This document shows positions 17,718-25,646 of a stretch of DNA of 49,583 nt, in pieces. The notes below the pieces were generated by a model, which was given only the letters and a program-made list of their open reading frames with translations, was not told the DNA's origin and made no database searches. The stretch is from Chitinophaga terrae (ex Kim and Jung 2007). GTDB taxonomy: Bacteria > Bacteroidota > Bacteroidia > Chitinophagales > Chitinophagaceae. How positions within the stretch are numbered: position 1 is the stretch's first letter; every line of letters starts with the position of its first letter. A program made the translations under genes and the position numbers. The stretch covers positions 1-49,583 of the forward strand of contig NZ_FNRL01000037.1 in the NCBI RefSeq assembly GCF_900107795.1, read 5' to 3'.

Positions 17718-17810
17718 ATATATCCTTTAAATAACTTCATCGGGGATTTTACCTTTAAATTTTCGTATGATTTCATATATATCCTTTAAATAACTTCATC
17801 GGGGATTTTA
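17693..17810. repeat. Perfect 59-bp tandem duplication across the AraC start
   Basis: Copy 1 is 17693-17751 and copy 2 is 17752-17810, identical by direct comparison, with four bases of a third unit after them. The unit carries the AraC start codon, its first eight codons and about 34 bases of leader. The duplicated start at 17776 now opens a 20-codon frame (MKSYENLKVKSP at the start). Its TGA overlaps the real ATG at 17717. Confidence 0.95.
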
Positions 17811-17958
17811 CCTTGTTAAACATCGGAGCTTTCACTATTCCGAAAGAAGATTTAAGCAAAGATTCCAGGTTCATTGCAAGCCCCAAATATATCAAAATAT
17901 TTTCTCGTTTTTGTTTATAGACGGTATCCCAAGGCTTAATGATATTTAGATATTCCAT
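17773..17958 (-). CDS. Possible 61-residue leader ORF upstream of the AraC gene
   Basis: The frame begins MEYLNIIKPWDTVYKQKREN and its TGA overlaps the duplicated AraC start in an ATGA arrangement. Before the duplication it would have overlapped the AraC start directly, which hints at translational coupling. No family is recognised, and it may be a chance frame in the leader region. Confidence 0.3.
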   Translation of the reverse strand: MEYLNIIKPWDTVYKQKRENILIYLGLAMNLESLLKSSFGIVKAPMFNKVKSPMKLFKGYI

Positions 17959-18083
17959 TTTGAGAGCATCATTCCCGAACAGACACTTCGACTAAGTTTA
18001 GGGTCGAACTGCCCTTTTACTTCATCACGATATGCTGAAACTTTGCACTATAAATTATTGCAGTTTCACTTTAATAAATTACA

Positions 18084-18386
18084 ATGGACAAGAAAGCATA
18101 CAATTACCAACTTACAATAAAGGGGTTGACAGATCTGCAGGGTCAGACGTTTGAAAACGAGCCCTTGATTTTAGAGTTTCAAAATCACGATGATCTGTTT
18201 AAAATACTCGAAATAGCTAAAAGCAGCGCCATTTTTGAAAACCCGAATGACAACACCGAATTTTTCATCGGACTGAAATTATTCAGTGAAGTTTTGCTCA
18301 GAAACCGGAAAACACCTAATCCTGTATTAAAAGATTTAACGGAAACGGTAGGCGCATTTATGATGAAGCTGAAAAAAGGAAAATAG
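18084..18386 (+). CDS. DUF3861 domain-containing protein
   Basis: This 100-residue protein of unknown function matches the small DUF3861 family in length and in segments such as YNYQLTIKGLTDLQG near the start and FFIGLKLFSEVLLRNRK in the second half. It is cytosolic by appearance. The gene is divergent from the AraC gene and opens the plus-strand part of the island cargo. The next gene starts 136 bases later. Confidence 0.8.
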   Translation: MDKKAYNYQLTIKGLTDLQGQTFENEPLILEFQNHDDLFKILEIAKSSAIFENPNDNTEFFIGLKLFSEVLLRNRKTPNPVLKDLTETVGAFMMKLKKGK

Positions 18387-18522
18387 CATAAGTCTAATAA
18401 CCATCATTTATTTCTGCTTTAATCCAACAACAGTCATTTTAACTAAGATTACAGTTGTTTCGCCCTTTTAGCATTTCGTAACAAGCTGAAAATTTGTATT
18501 TTATAATCTAAAGATATTCAAA

Positions 18523-19026
18523 ATGGAAAAAACATTTATCGATCCGATGTTTGCTGGATTTTACCAGATAGGTTTTGTGACCTCAGACATGGACAGGTCT
18601 ATCTCATTTTTCGAGAAGACTATGGGCGTTCCTAAATTTTTGAAACTGGAAAAGCCTGAAATAAGAAACCAGACTTTGTATGGTGAATCCTTAGATATAG
18701 ATGTAAATCTTGCATTTGGTCAAATGGGAAATACAAACATAGAAATCATCGAACCGATTCGCGGACACAGTACCTATGATGAGTTCCTTAAAAAGTATGA
18801 ATGGATGGGCATTCATCATATGGCGGTAAAAGTGTTCGATTACGATGCTACTATGAAAAGACTCACAGATCAGGGACTAAAAATAGCCCAGGCGGGTGAG
18901 GTTGGCGACAGTACCAAATTCACCTATTTAGATACTGTAAAAGAGTACGGCCATTACCTGGAGGTACTGTATTTCGACCTTGGGTATGAAAAGATATTTG
19001 ACCAAATAAAAAGGGGGGATTTCTAA
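18523..19026 (+). CDS. VOC (glyoxalase/bleomycin-resistance) superfamily protein
   Basis: This 167-residue protein has a vicinal-oxygen-chelate fold. The first beta-alpha-beta unit starts at FYQIGFVTSDMDRSISFFEK (about 13-32). The second starts at HHMAVKVFDYDATMKRL, with His around residue 97, and ends in HYLEVLYFDLG with a metal-ligand-like Glu near 146. Activity could be lyase, isomerase or dioxygenase. The TAA stop overlaps the ATG of the DoxX gene (TAATG), so the two are translationally coupled. Confidence 0.88.
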   Translation: MEKTFIDPMFAGFYQIGFVTSDMDRSISFFEKTMGVPKFLKLEKPEIRNQTLYGESLDIDVNLAFGQMGNTNIEIIEPIRGHSTYDEFLKKYEWMGIHHMAVKVFDYDATMKRLTDQGLKIAQAGEVGDSTKFTYLDTVKEYGHYLEVLYFDLGYEKIFDQIKRGDF

Positions 19027-19472
19027 TGGATATACTTTCAATATTTAGTACGACGGACGACCCGGCAATAACACTACTTAGAGTTGTCCTTGGGGTTATT
19101 ATGTTTCCCCACGGTGCCCAAAAAGTTTTGGGCTGGTTTGGTGGTGGTGGTATTAAAGGGACAATCCATCATATGAGGGCTGTAGGGATTCCCGACATTA
19201 TATCGTGGTTAACCATTATCGGACAATTCTTCGGTAGCCTTGCCCTTATTGCCGGGTTCTGTACTCGCATAGCCGCCTCAGGTATCTTCATCATTATGGC
19301 AGGTGCCATGTTCATCAATCTGCCCAATGGATGGCTGATGAACTGGACAGGACGGAAAAAAGGAGAAGGTATAGAATATTTCGTACTCCTGTTAGCCATC
19401 AACTTGATTGTAATTCTTAAAGGAAGCGGGCCGATAGGACTGGATAACCTTTTGCTGAATTTAATAAAATAA
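19026..19472 (+). CDS. DoxX family membrane protein
   Basis: This 148-residue integral membrane protein has about four transmembrane helices (near residues 16-33, 58-80, 84-105 and 120-140). A DoxX-like first helix shows LLRVVLGVIMFPHGAQKVLGW. DoxX proteins are inner-membrane proteins linked to redox or sulfur metabolism, with no firm general activity. The gene overlaps the VOC gene by one base and is seven bases before the SnoaL-like gene, so it sits in a tight operon. Confidence 0.9.
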   Translation: MDILSIFSTTDDPAITLLRVVLGVIMFPHGAQKVLGWFGGGGIKGTIHHMRAVGIPDIISWLTIIGQFFGSLALIAGFCTRIAASGIFIIMAGAMFINLPNGWLMNWTGRKKGEGIEYFVLLLAINLIVILKGSGPIGLDNLLLNLIK

Positions 19473-19479
19473 GTAACAT

Positions 19480-19908
19480 ATGAAAACAGACCAATTAAAA
19501 ATCATAACCATCTCTGACACCGCTTTGGAATGGCTCAAAGCAAAATATACCGCAGCGGATGCTTTGGATGCGGAAGGATACCGCAAATTTCTGGCGGAAG
19601 ATGCACAGCTTCAATTTGGCAACAGTCCAATTGTAAGTTCCGCTAACGAAATCGTTTACGCACTAGGCAATTTTTGGAAAACTATAAATGGGATGAAACA
19701 TTCTTTCCTAAATATAATAGGAACGGATAATTATTTTGCAGTCGAAGCACTGGTTGACTATACCCGAAAAGACGATCACGTTGTGCAAATTCCGGCAACT
19801 ACAATTATAGAGCGCAATGCAGATGGATTGGTTTCATTTATTAGGGCTTATATAGATATTGCTCCTATTTATCATTATCCAACAACAAAGGCAAAAGGCA
19901 GACATTAA
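19480..19908 (+). CDS. SnoaL-like / nuclear transport factor 2 family protein
   Basis: This 142-residue protein has the NTF2-like cone fold pattern: an N-terminal helix pair (ALEWLKAKYTAADALDAEGY), then AQLQFGNSPIVS and a series of beta strands ending in FIRAYIDIAPIY. Such proteins are small hydrolases, isomerases or ligand binders. It is the third gene of the VOC-DoxX-SnoaL group and is followed after 65 bases by a truncated hydrolase gene. Function is unknown. Confidence 0.85.
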   Translation: MKTDQLKIITISDTALEWLKAKYTAADALDAEGYRKFLAEDAQLQFGNSPIVSSANEIVYALGNFWKTINGMKHSFLNIIGTDNYFAVEALVDYTRKDDHVVQIPATTIIERNADGLVSFIRAYIDIAPIYHYPTTKAKGRH

Positions 19909-19973
19909 CACGGTTTGTATCAGGCGGGGCGGTTTGCAGACATAGGCAAGAAACTTACTGATACAAACACATT

Positions 19974-20324
19974 ATGGACAGTAATAACATAAAAAATAAG
20001 ACAATGGCAGATGCAAAACATTCCGCAATACAAAGCAATACTATTGAGGTGAACGGAGTTAAAATACATTATCTCCTTGCAGGCGATCCCGAAGGCAGCC
20101 CGGTTTTGCTTTGGCACGGCTTTCTGGGAACGTCAAGTTCCTGGAAAAAAGTAATTTCATTTCTAACCGCTTCCGGTTTTTCTGTATTGGCACCTGATAT
20201 GAGAGGTTACGGGGATTCCGTTAAACCCGCAGGTATCGCAGGATATGATGCCCGTTCTATGAGCGAAGATTTTAGGGCATTGGTCAAGCTGTCTTTGACA
20301 ATGGGAATACAGATATTAAACTGA
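19974..20324 (+). pseudogene. Alpha/beta hydrolase, truncated after its N-terminal third
   Basis: The first about 104 residues are a normal alpha/beta hydrolase start. ATG 20004 (MADAKHS) is an equally good start. The oxyanion HG region LLWHGFLGTSSSW and the strand-4 segment VLAPDMRGYGDS are present, but the nucleophile elbow and the catalytic Asp and His are missing. Homology stops near 20285. The frame then reads out of phase through an RteC-like remnant and ends at 20324. It cannot be active. It marks a deletion or recombination joint at the right side of the island. Confidence 0.8.
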
Positions 20325-20479
20325 TTGCAAAATCCTTTGAAAACCTATTTCATATTGATTTGGGAGATTTTTACCATACCTATCTGGAACTTCGAAACAG
20401 AAAAACAAATAGAACTAAATTTCTTGACGCACTACGTGACAGTTTGATAAAAAAAATGGACGACCAAGAAGAAAAATAG
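20285..20479 (+). pseudogene. rteC: C-terminal remnant of an RteC-like conjugative transposon regulator
   Basis: In a frame different from the hydrolase, about 64 codons end at TAG 20477-20479. They contain NGNTDIKLIAKSFENLF, DLGDFYHTYLELRNRK and TNRTKFLDALRDSLIKKMD, matching the C-terminal end of RteC proteins as I remember them. RteC controls excision of CTnDOT-type elements. The rest of the gene is gone, replaced by the hydrolase fragment. A terminator follows directly. Confidence 0.7.
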
Positions 20480-20510
20480 GATGAGATATAAAATACTCAT
20501 CCTATTTTTT
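20478..20510 (+). terminator. Intrinsic terminator after the RteC-like remnant
   Basis: AGGATGAG at 20478-20485 pairs with CTCATCCT at 20496-20503, followed by ATTTTTT. The stem begins within the stop codon of the remnant. Confidence 0.8.
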
Positions 20511-20567
20511 GTATTTTTACTATCGATTTACAAGGAAATTAATAGAAAAGTAATGCAATGAGCACCA

Positions 20568-20627
20568 TTACCAAATCGTTACCTCTTACGAAAGCTTACC
20601 TTGTAAACTACTCTATATAAGCTACCT
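20568..20627. promoter_or_regulatory. Cluster of TTACC motifs near the island's right end
   Basis: TTACC occurs at about 20568, 20579 and 20597, with GCTACC near 20621. One copy is extended to AATCGTTACC (20574-20583). A matching ATTCGTTACC with GGTTAC and GGTAAC copies is at 10385-10424 near the left end. Repeated short motifs at both ends are what arm-type recombinase or excisionase sites look like. Binding is inferred. Confidence 0.4.
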
Positions 20628-20642
20628 TAGCTTTATTTGACG

Positions 20643-20664
20643 TTTTTTTCAAAAAAAATTGATA
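20643..20664. other. Candidate right end of the integrated island
   Basis: TTTTTTTCAAAAAAAATTGATA precedes the FecR gene by 54 bases and resembles the T-run/A-run at 10250-10273. Sequence to its right looks like the ordinary short spacer between FecI and FecR genes in this phylum. Confidence 0.4.
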
Positions 20665-20718
20665 CGGGAAGTCAAATCCCGGGTATTGCTGTTGTCCTAT
20701 ACTAAATAAAGATTGTCA

Positions 20719-21954
20719 ATGATGAAGATGGCAGACATGCCGGACGATGACTTGCATGCATTGCTGAAGGCTGCCAGGCTCACAGCTTGCGAAAAACTGG
20801 ACCAGTTATCGGAGGCTGAAAGGCAGGAGCTGAAAGAATGGCTGCAACAAAATGCACGGCGCCAGGAGTGGCATGCCTCGTTCAATGAAACGGCGAACCT
20901 GGCCGAACTGAATAAACAATATGCCGCTTTCAAAGCTGTTGCAGTTAAAGAGCTGGAAGCATTGCACCGGCAACAGTCGGGAATCCCTGCACCTGTACTC
21001 CCTGTACCGTTCTTTCGTCGTGCCTGGACCCGCTACGCGGCTGCTGTATTATTGCTGCTTGCCGGCGCCTGGTACTTTTGGCCGGCTAAAAGTCCGGAAC
21101 GGCCTAAACAGGCATCCATACAGCCAATAGAGGTCATGCCCGGGCAGGACGGCGCTATTCTTACGCTGGCAGACGGCTCGCAGATCCGGTTGGATTCCTC
21201 GGCCAACGGGGTTGTTGCTCGCCAGGGCAGCGCAGTATTATCTGTAAACAACGGGCAGCTCAGGTATAAAGCTGCGGGAGAAGCCTCCGTTGAAGAAACA
21301 TTCAACACCCTTACCACTCCCAAGGGCAGGCAATTCAGGATCCAGTTGCCGGATGGTACCACAGCCTGGCTGAATGCAGCCAGCTCTATCCGTTTCCCAA
21401 CGCAGTTTGCAAATGATGCGCGAAGGGTTGATATCACCGGCGAGGTTTATTTCGAAGCGGCTTCCATGATGAAAGATGGAAAACCGGTTCCCTTCCTGGT
21501 AAATGCCGATAACAAATTTGAGGTAACGGTGCTGGGTACACATTTTAACGTGAACGCGTATGCCGACGAACCGGCATTAAACACCACGCTGCTGGAAGGC
21601 AAAGTAGCTGTTGCGGTGGGAAAGCAGAAGCTGGTATTGAAGCCGGGCGATCAGGCTTCGCTCATTATGCGTGGCAAGGAAGCAGGGAAAATGACGGTGA
21701 AGGCGGCCGATATAGGGAAGGCGCTGGCCTGGAAGAACGGGGTTTTTGATTTTGAAGATGCCAGGATAGATGAAGTAATGCGCCAGTTAAAAAGATGGTA
21801 CGATATCGATGTTAAATATGAATCGGGAGTGCCTGATATCGAATTTGTCGGGAAAATGACCCGCGACATCCCGCTGAACGGGCTATTGATCGCGCTGGAA
21901 AAATCGAATGTTCATTTCCGCCTCGAGGGCCGGACACTGATAGTTATGCCATGA
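20719..21954 (+). CDS. FecR family anti-sigma factor
   Basis: This protein of about 411 residues starts at ATG 20719; a TTG six bases upstream is less likely. It has an N-terminal cytoplasmic sigma-binding part, one transmembrane helix at about 96-112 (AAAVLLLLAGAWYFW) and a periplasmic FecR domain. That domain includes TPKGRQFRIQLPDGTTAWLN and ITGEVYFEA. The C-terminal domain (about 335-411) resembles the STN-like FecR tail. It should bind the N-terminal signalling domain of the SusC encoded next and release a sigma factor. No sigma gene precedes it directly; the likely partner is 10.5 kb upstream at 9652-10236. Confidence 0.92.
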   Translation: MMKMADMPDDDLHALLKAARLTACEKLDQLSEAERQELKEWLQQNARRQEWHASFNETANLAELNKQYAAFKAVAVKELEALHRQQSGIPAPVLPVPFFRRAWTRYAAAVLLLLAGAWYFWPAKSPERPKQASIQPIEVMPGQDGAILTLADGSQIRLDSSANGVVARQGSAVLSVNNGQLRYKAAGEASVEETFNTLTTPKGRQFRIQLPDGTTAWLNAASSIRFPTQFANDARRVDITGEVYFEAASMMKDGKPVPFLVNADNKFEVTVLGTHFNVNAYADEPALNTTLLEGKVAVAVGKQKLVLKPGDQASLIMRGKEAGKMTVKAADIGKALAWKNGVFDFEDARIDEVMRQLKRWYDIDVKYESGVPDIEFVGKMTRDIPLNGLLIALEKSNVHFRLEGRTLIVMP

Positions 21955-22069
21955 ATACAACCAAAATAAAGAACCGGGAACGATTGGCCTCGTCCCCGGC
22001 GATATTTCAGTTGATTTTATAAAAGGTCTCGCAAACCATTTTTTCACAACCAAAATTAGTTCACAAGTT

Positions 22070-25000
22070 ATGCAAAAAACTGCTTATGGTGGTTTGTCTC
22101 TTCCTGTCCGGCAGGGGAACAGGCTACCGGCACAAATTTCAAAAGTAATGAGGCTACTACCCCTGTTGCTGATCACGGCCCTGGTTTCTGTACACGCGGC
22201 TGGTATCGCCCAGTCGGTCACACTTTCAGGCAAAAACCTACCATTAAAAAAAGTCTTTTCGGAGATCGAAAAACAAACAGGTTACGTGTTATTCAGCAAT
22301 AAAGAACTGCTTTCCCGCTCAACAACTGTTTCTCTTGCGGTGAAAGATCTTCCTTTGAACAAAGTACTGGACCTGATGCTAAAAAACCAGGAACTGGATT
22401 ATGTGTTGCAGGGTAAAACGATCATTTTATCCGGGAAACCTCCGGTTCCTTCCGCTCCGGCCACTTCTGTACAGGCGGTCGCTACACTGATCTCAGGCCG
22501 GGTTACCGACACAGAAGGAGATGCATTGCCCGGCGTCAGCGTCCAGGTGAAAGAAACGCAGAAAGGAGTTGCTACCGCCGCCGATGGAAGCTTTTCCATC
22601 TCCGTTGCCGAAGGAAATACGCTTCGCTTCTCTTTCATTGGTTATACGCCACGCGAAATAACCGTGACCGCCGATATGCTGAAAGAAGGAAAACCTGCAC
22701 TGGTCGTTAAGCTCAGCCGCGCTTCCACTAAACTCGACGAGATAGCAGTTACGGTTAGTACCGGTTACCAGACCATCTCCCGCGAACGGATGACGGGATC
22801 TTATTCTACCCTGCAAACAAAACGGCTGGAAGGCAAACTGCAACCTAACCTGCTGTCGATGCTGGAAGGACAGGCCTCCGGCGTAGCCATCACCAAAGAA
22901 GGGAAGGTGGAAGTGCGTGGTAGATCTACTTTCCTGGCCAATGGAGAACCGCTGGTGGTTATAGACGGTTTTCCCGCGCCGGGCGGACTGGAAACAGTGA
23001 ATATCGATAACGTGGAATCTATCACGGTGTTAAAGGATGCTGTAGCTGCTTCTATTTACGGCGCCCGTTCTTCCAATGGCGTCATCGTTATCACAACCAA
23101 AACGCCTAAGATCGGGAAGCTGCAGATAGGTTATAAAGGCAGCACAGGCATGACCCTGCGCCCGGACCTCTCTTATCTTAATAAAACCAGCGCGGCAGAT
23201 TATGTGGATGCGGAAGTGGCCTATTACAACAGCGATGTGGCCAACATAACCTGGGACTATGAAGGAATTGCAACCTACGGTCGCGTAACCCAGTTATTGG
23301 TAATGAAAGACCAGGGCCTGCTTACTGAAGAAGAAGTCAATGCAGAACTTGCGCTGTTAAGAAAGAACAATACCATGGATCAATTGGAACGGAATTTATT
23401 CAGGAAGAGTTTAACTCAACAACACAACCTCTCCATTTCCGCCAGCACGGATAAATTCTCTACCAATTCTGCCATTCGCTACATCGCCAACCAGGGCAAC
23501 ATGAAAGGCAACAGCAACGACCGGCTGATCATTGATCTGAAGAACGACTGGAAACCGGTGAAAAGGGTGTCCGTTAAAATGTTCACCAATATCAATTTCA
23601 CCAACAGCAAAACGCCGATCGACGCGGCAGACATGCTGGATTTCACCAACTGGAAGATCATGAAGCCCTACTATAACGTCGTTGACCCTTCCGGCAACCC
23701 GCTGAATGTACCGGCTGTAAGGCCCGACCTGGTCGAGCGTTATGCCGCTTATGGCGGCCTGAAATCGATGGACTATAACCCGCTGAACGACCTGACCATG
23801 GCCACTACCAGGAACCAGGCTTTCCTGGCAAGACTGGGAGGCAGCCTGTCTGTGGAGCTCCTGGATGGCTTAAGCGCCGAAGTAGGAGGCTCCTGGACAA
23901 GGGGCAGCGGTATGACCCGCAGCCTGCGCGATGCCAATTCCTTCTTCGTAAGATCGCTGTATAATGCCGCATCTTCTATATCCACTCCCGGCAAACATTA
24001 TCTGCCCGAAGGCGCGATATTGAACGAAACCCGCAGCCAGAGCGAAGCTTATACGCTCAGAGCCCAGGTTAATTACGCGAAAAATTTCAACAATGTTCAT
24101 CGTCTTTCTGTTATCGCCGGCAGCGAGGTAAATAAAGACCTGATAGACAACAATACTGCCCCGGCCAGGGTAGGGTACAACGACCAGGCAGGAACATTTG
24201 CCACGTTCAATTATCTCGATTTCAACAGCTACGCCTATCAACCTGATTTCCTGTTCCCGGAGGGCATGGAAACGGTTAGCATCGGGTCTTATTCGCTGCG
24301 CGACAACAGGTTTTTCTCTCTCTACTCCAACGGTTCTTATGAATATAACAACCGTTTCATCCTGAGCGCCAGTGCGCGTATCGACCAGGGTAACCTGTTT
24401 GGCACCAATCCAAAGTACAGGTACAAACCCAACTGGTCGGTAGGCGGAACTTACAAACTGGGACAGGAAAAATTCTTCCATGTTCCCTGGATCGATAAAC
24501 TGGATATACGCGGCTCGTATGGGATCAACGGGAATATTTCCTTTACACAGGGACCTTTCCTGCTGATCGCCCCGGGCGCTTTCTCTCCTGTAACAGGGGG
24601 CATTCCATACAGCATCTCTTCGCTGCCTGATAATAACCTGCGCTGGGAGCGTACCATGATCACCAATATAGGAACGGATATACGTTTGATGGGAGGAAGG
24701 CTCAATTTGACATTGGATTACTACAATAAGCTGAGTAAAGACCTGCTGGCGCCTGACTTTATTGACCCGACTTACGGACGCTTCATGATCACCCGGAACG
24801 CAGGTACCGCCAGGAATACCGGCATAGAGCTCTCGCTGGAATCGGATGTTGTGAAAACCGGCGATTTTGGCTGGAACGTATTCTTCAATGGCAGCTATAA
24901 CAAAAGCAAGGTATTACAGTTCAACTACGATTACCTGAACCCGAATTACCTCACGTTCAGCTATTCCAACACCATCCTGGGAAGCAATGCAGGCGCGGTG

Positions 25001-25636
25001 TTAAGGACCGGTTACCCGCTCGATGCCATCTTCAGTTACCGGTTTGCAGGACTGGATAATACCGGTACTCCTCAATATTATTCTGACGACAACAAGAAAA
25101 TATACGGGAACGAACTGGCGGTGAAAGATATGGTATACTCGGGAACGGCAAGGCCTAAGTATCTTCTTAGTCTTACCAATTCCTTCACCTATAAACGCTT
25201 TGACCTGTCGTTTATGCTGATTGCCAGGCTGGGAGCGGTGTTCCGGAGAGATGCTTTTAACGGGGATAATATTGAACATAAAGAAGTGGCCCTGCGTTGG
25301 CGCAAACCCGGAGATGAAGCGCACACCGTTTATCCTAAACTCGCTGCCTTCAGTACAGATGCCTGGTATTTCCCATATACCGGGATGATGATCGAAAAAC
25401 AGGATTTCATGAAGCTCCGGGATCTCACAATTTCTTATAGACCCGACAATAAACTTTGGGGCAACACAGGGCTCAGCAATGCAAGGATCTATTTGCAGGG
25501 CCGCAATCTCTGGACCTTAACAGCCAATAAGGTGGGGATAGATCCTGAAGCCATTGAACAGGGTTTGAATATGAGCGTCAGGAGAACGCTGCCCCTGATG
25601 CCTGAATTTTATATAGGATTTTCTGTCAACCTGTAA
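22070..25636 (+). CDS. SusC/RagA family TonB-linked outer membrane protein with STN domain
   Basis: This 1188-residue outer membrane transporter has a signal sequence preceded by a long N-region (hydrophobic stretch about 29-47) and a secretin/TonB N-terminal STN domain (about 55-125). A carboxypeptidase-D-like domain (about 143-218, GRVTDTEGDALPGVSVQV) follows. Then come a plug (about 228-345, with VVIDGFPAPGG and YGARSSNGVIVITTK) and a 22-strand barrel. The STN domain is the hallmark of transducers that signal to FecR and an ECF sigma factor. The ligand is not evident, as no glycosidase or sulfatase is nearby. Confidence 0.95.
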   Translation: MQKTAYGGLSLPVRQGNRLPAQISKVMRLLPLLLITALVSVHAAGIAQSVTLSGKNLPLKKVFSEIEKQTGYVLFSNKELLSRSTTVSLAVKDLPLNKVLDLMLKNQELDYVLQGKTIILSGKPPVPSAPATSVQAVATLISGRVTDTEGDALPGVSVQVKETQKGVATAADGSFSISVAEGNTLRFSFIGYTPREITVTADMLKEGKPALVVKLSRASTKLDEIAVTVSTGYQTISRERMTGSYSTLQTKRLEGKLQPNLLSMLEGQASGVAITKEGKVEVRGRSTFLANGEPLVVIDGFPAPGGLETVNIDNVESITVLKDAVAASIYGARSSNGVIVITTKTPKIGKLQIGYKGSTGMTLRPDLSYLNKTSAADYVDAEVAYYNSDVANITWDYEGIATYGRVTQLLVMKDQGLLTEEEVNAELALLRKNNTMDQLERNLFRKSLTQQHNLSISASTDKFSTNSAIRYIANQGNMKGNSNDRLIIDLKNDWKPVKRVSVKMFTNINFTNSKTPIDAADMLDFTNWKIMKPYYNVVDPSGNPLNVPAVRPDLVERYAAYGGLKSMDYNPLNDLTMATTRNQAFLARLGGSLSVELLDGLSAEVGGSWTRGSGMTRSLRDANSFFVRSLYNAASSISTPGKHYLPEGAILNETRSQSEAYTLRAQVNYAKNFNNVHRLSVIAGSEVNKDLIDNNTAPARVGYNDQAGTFATFNYLDFNSYAYQPDFLFPEGMETVSIGSYSLRDNRFFSLYSNGSYEYNNRFILSASARIDQGNLFGTNPKYRYKPNWSVGGTYKLGQEKFFHVPWIDKLDIRGSYGINGNISFTQGPFLLIAPGAFSPVTGGIPYSISSLPDNNLRWERTMITNIGTDIRLMGGRLNLTLDYYNKLSKDLLAPDFIDPTYGRFMITRNAGTARNTGIELSLESDVVKTGDFGWNVFFNGSYNKSKVLQFNYDYLNPNYLTFSYSNTILGSNAGAVLRTGYPLDAIFSYRFAGLDNTGTPQYYSDDNKKIYGNELAVKDMVYSGTARPKYLLSLTNSFTYKRFDLSFMLIARLGAVFRRDAFNGDNIEHKEVALRWRKPGDEAHTVYPKLAAFSTDAWYFPYTGMMIEKQDFMKLRDLTISYRPDNKLWGNTGLSNARIYLQGRNLWTLTANKVGIDPEAIEQGLNMSVRRTLPLMPEFYIGFSVNL

Positions 25637-25646
25637 TCTAACTATC

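Larger units (their letters stand above)
10250..20650. mobile_element. Integrated island with CTnDOT-like integrase and oleate hydratase cargo
   Basis: The segment begins with a tyrosine recombinase gene and ends with the C-terminal remnant of an RteC-like conjugative-transposon regulator. It is visibly A/T-richer than the flanking SusC/SusD genes, and it lies between a FecI-type sigma gene and a FecR gene that are normally adjacent. No relaxase, coupling protein or tra genes are seen, so it is either a non-conjugative integrative element or a deleted relic of a larger conjugative transposon. Boundaries are inferred from gene order and a short T-rich similarity, not from a clean direct repeat. 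Confidence 0.7.

Noticed and set aside
23870..24481. Minus-strand frame of 203 codons inside SusC
   Set aside because: It is a shadow of the SusC barrel coding sequence with no start context or domain.
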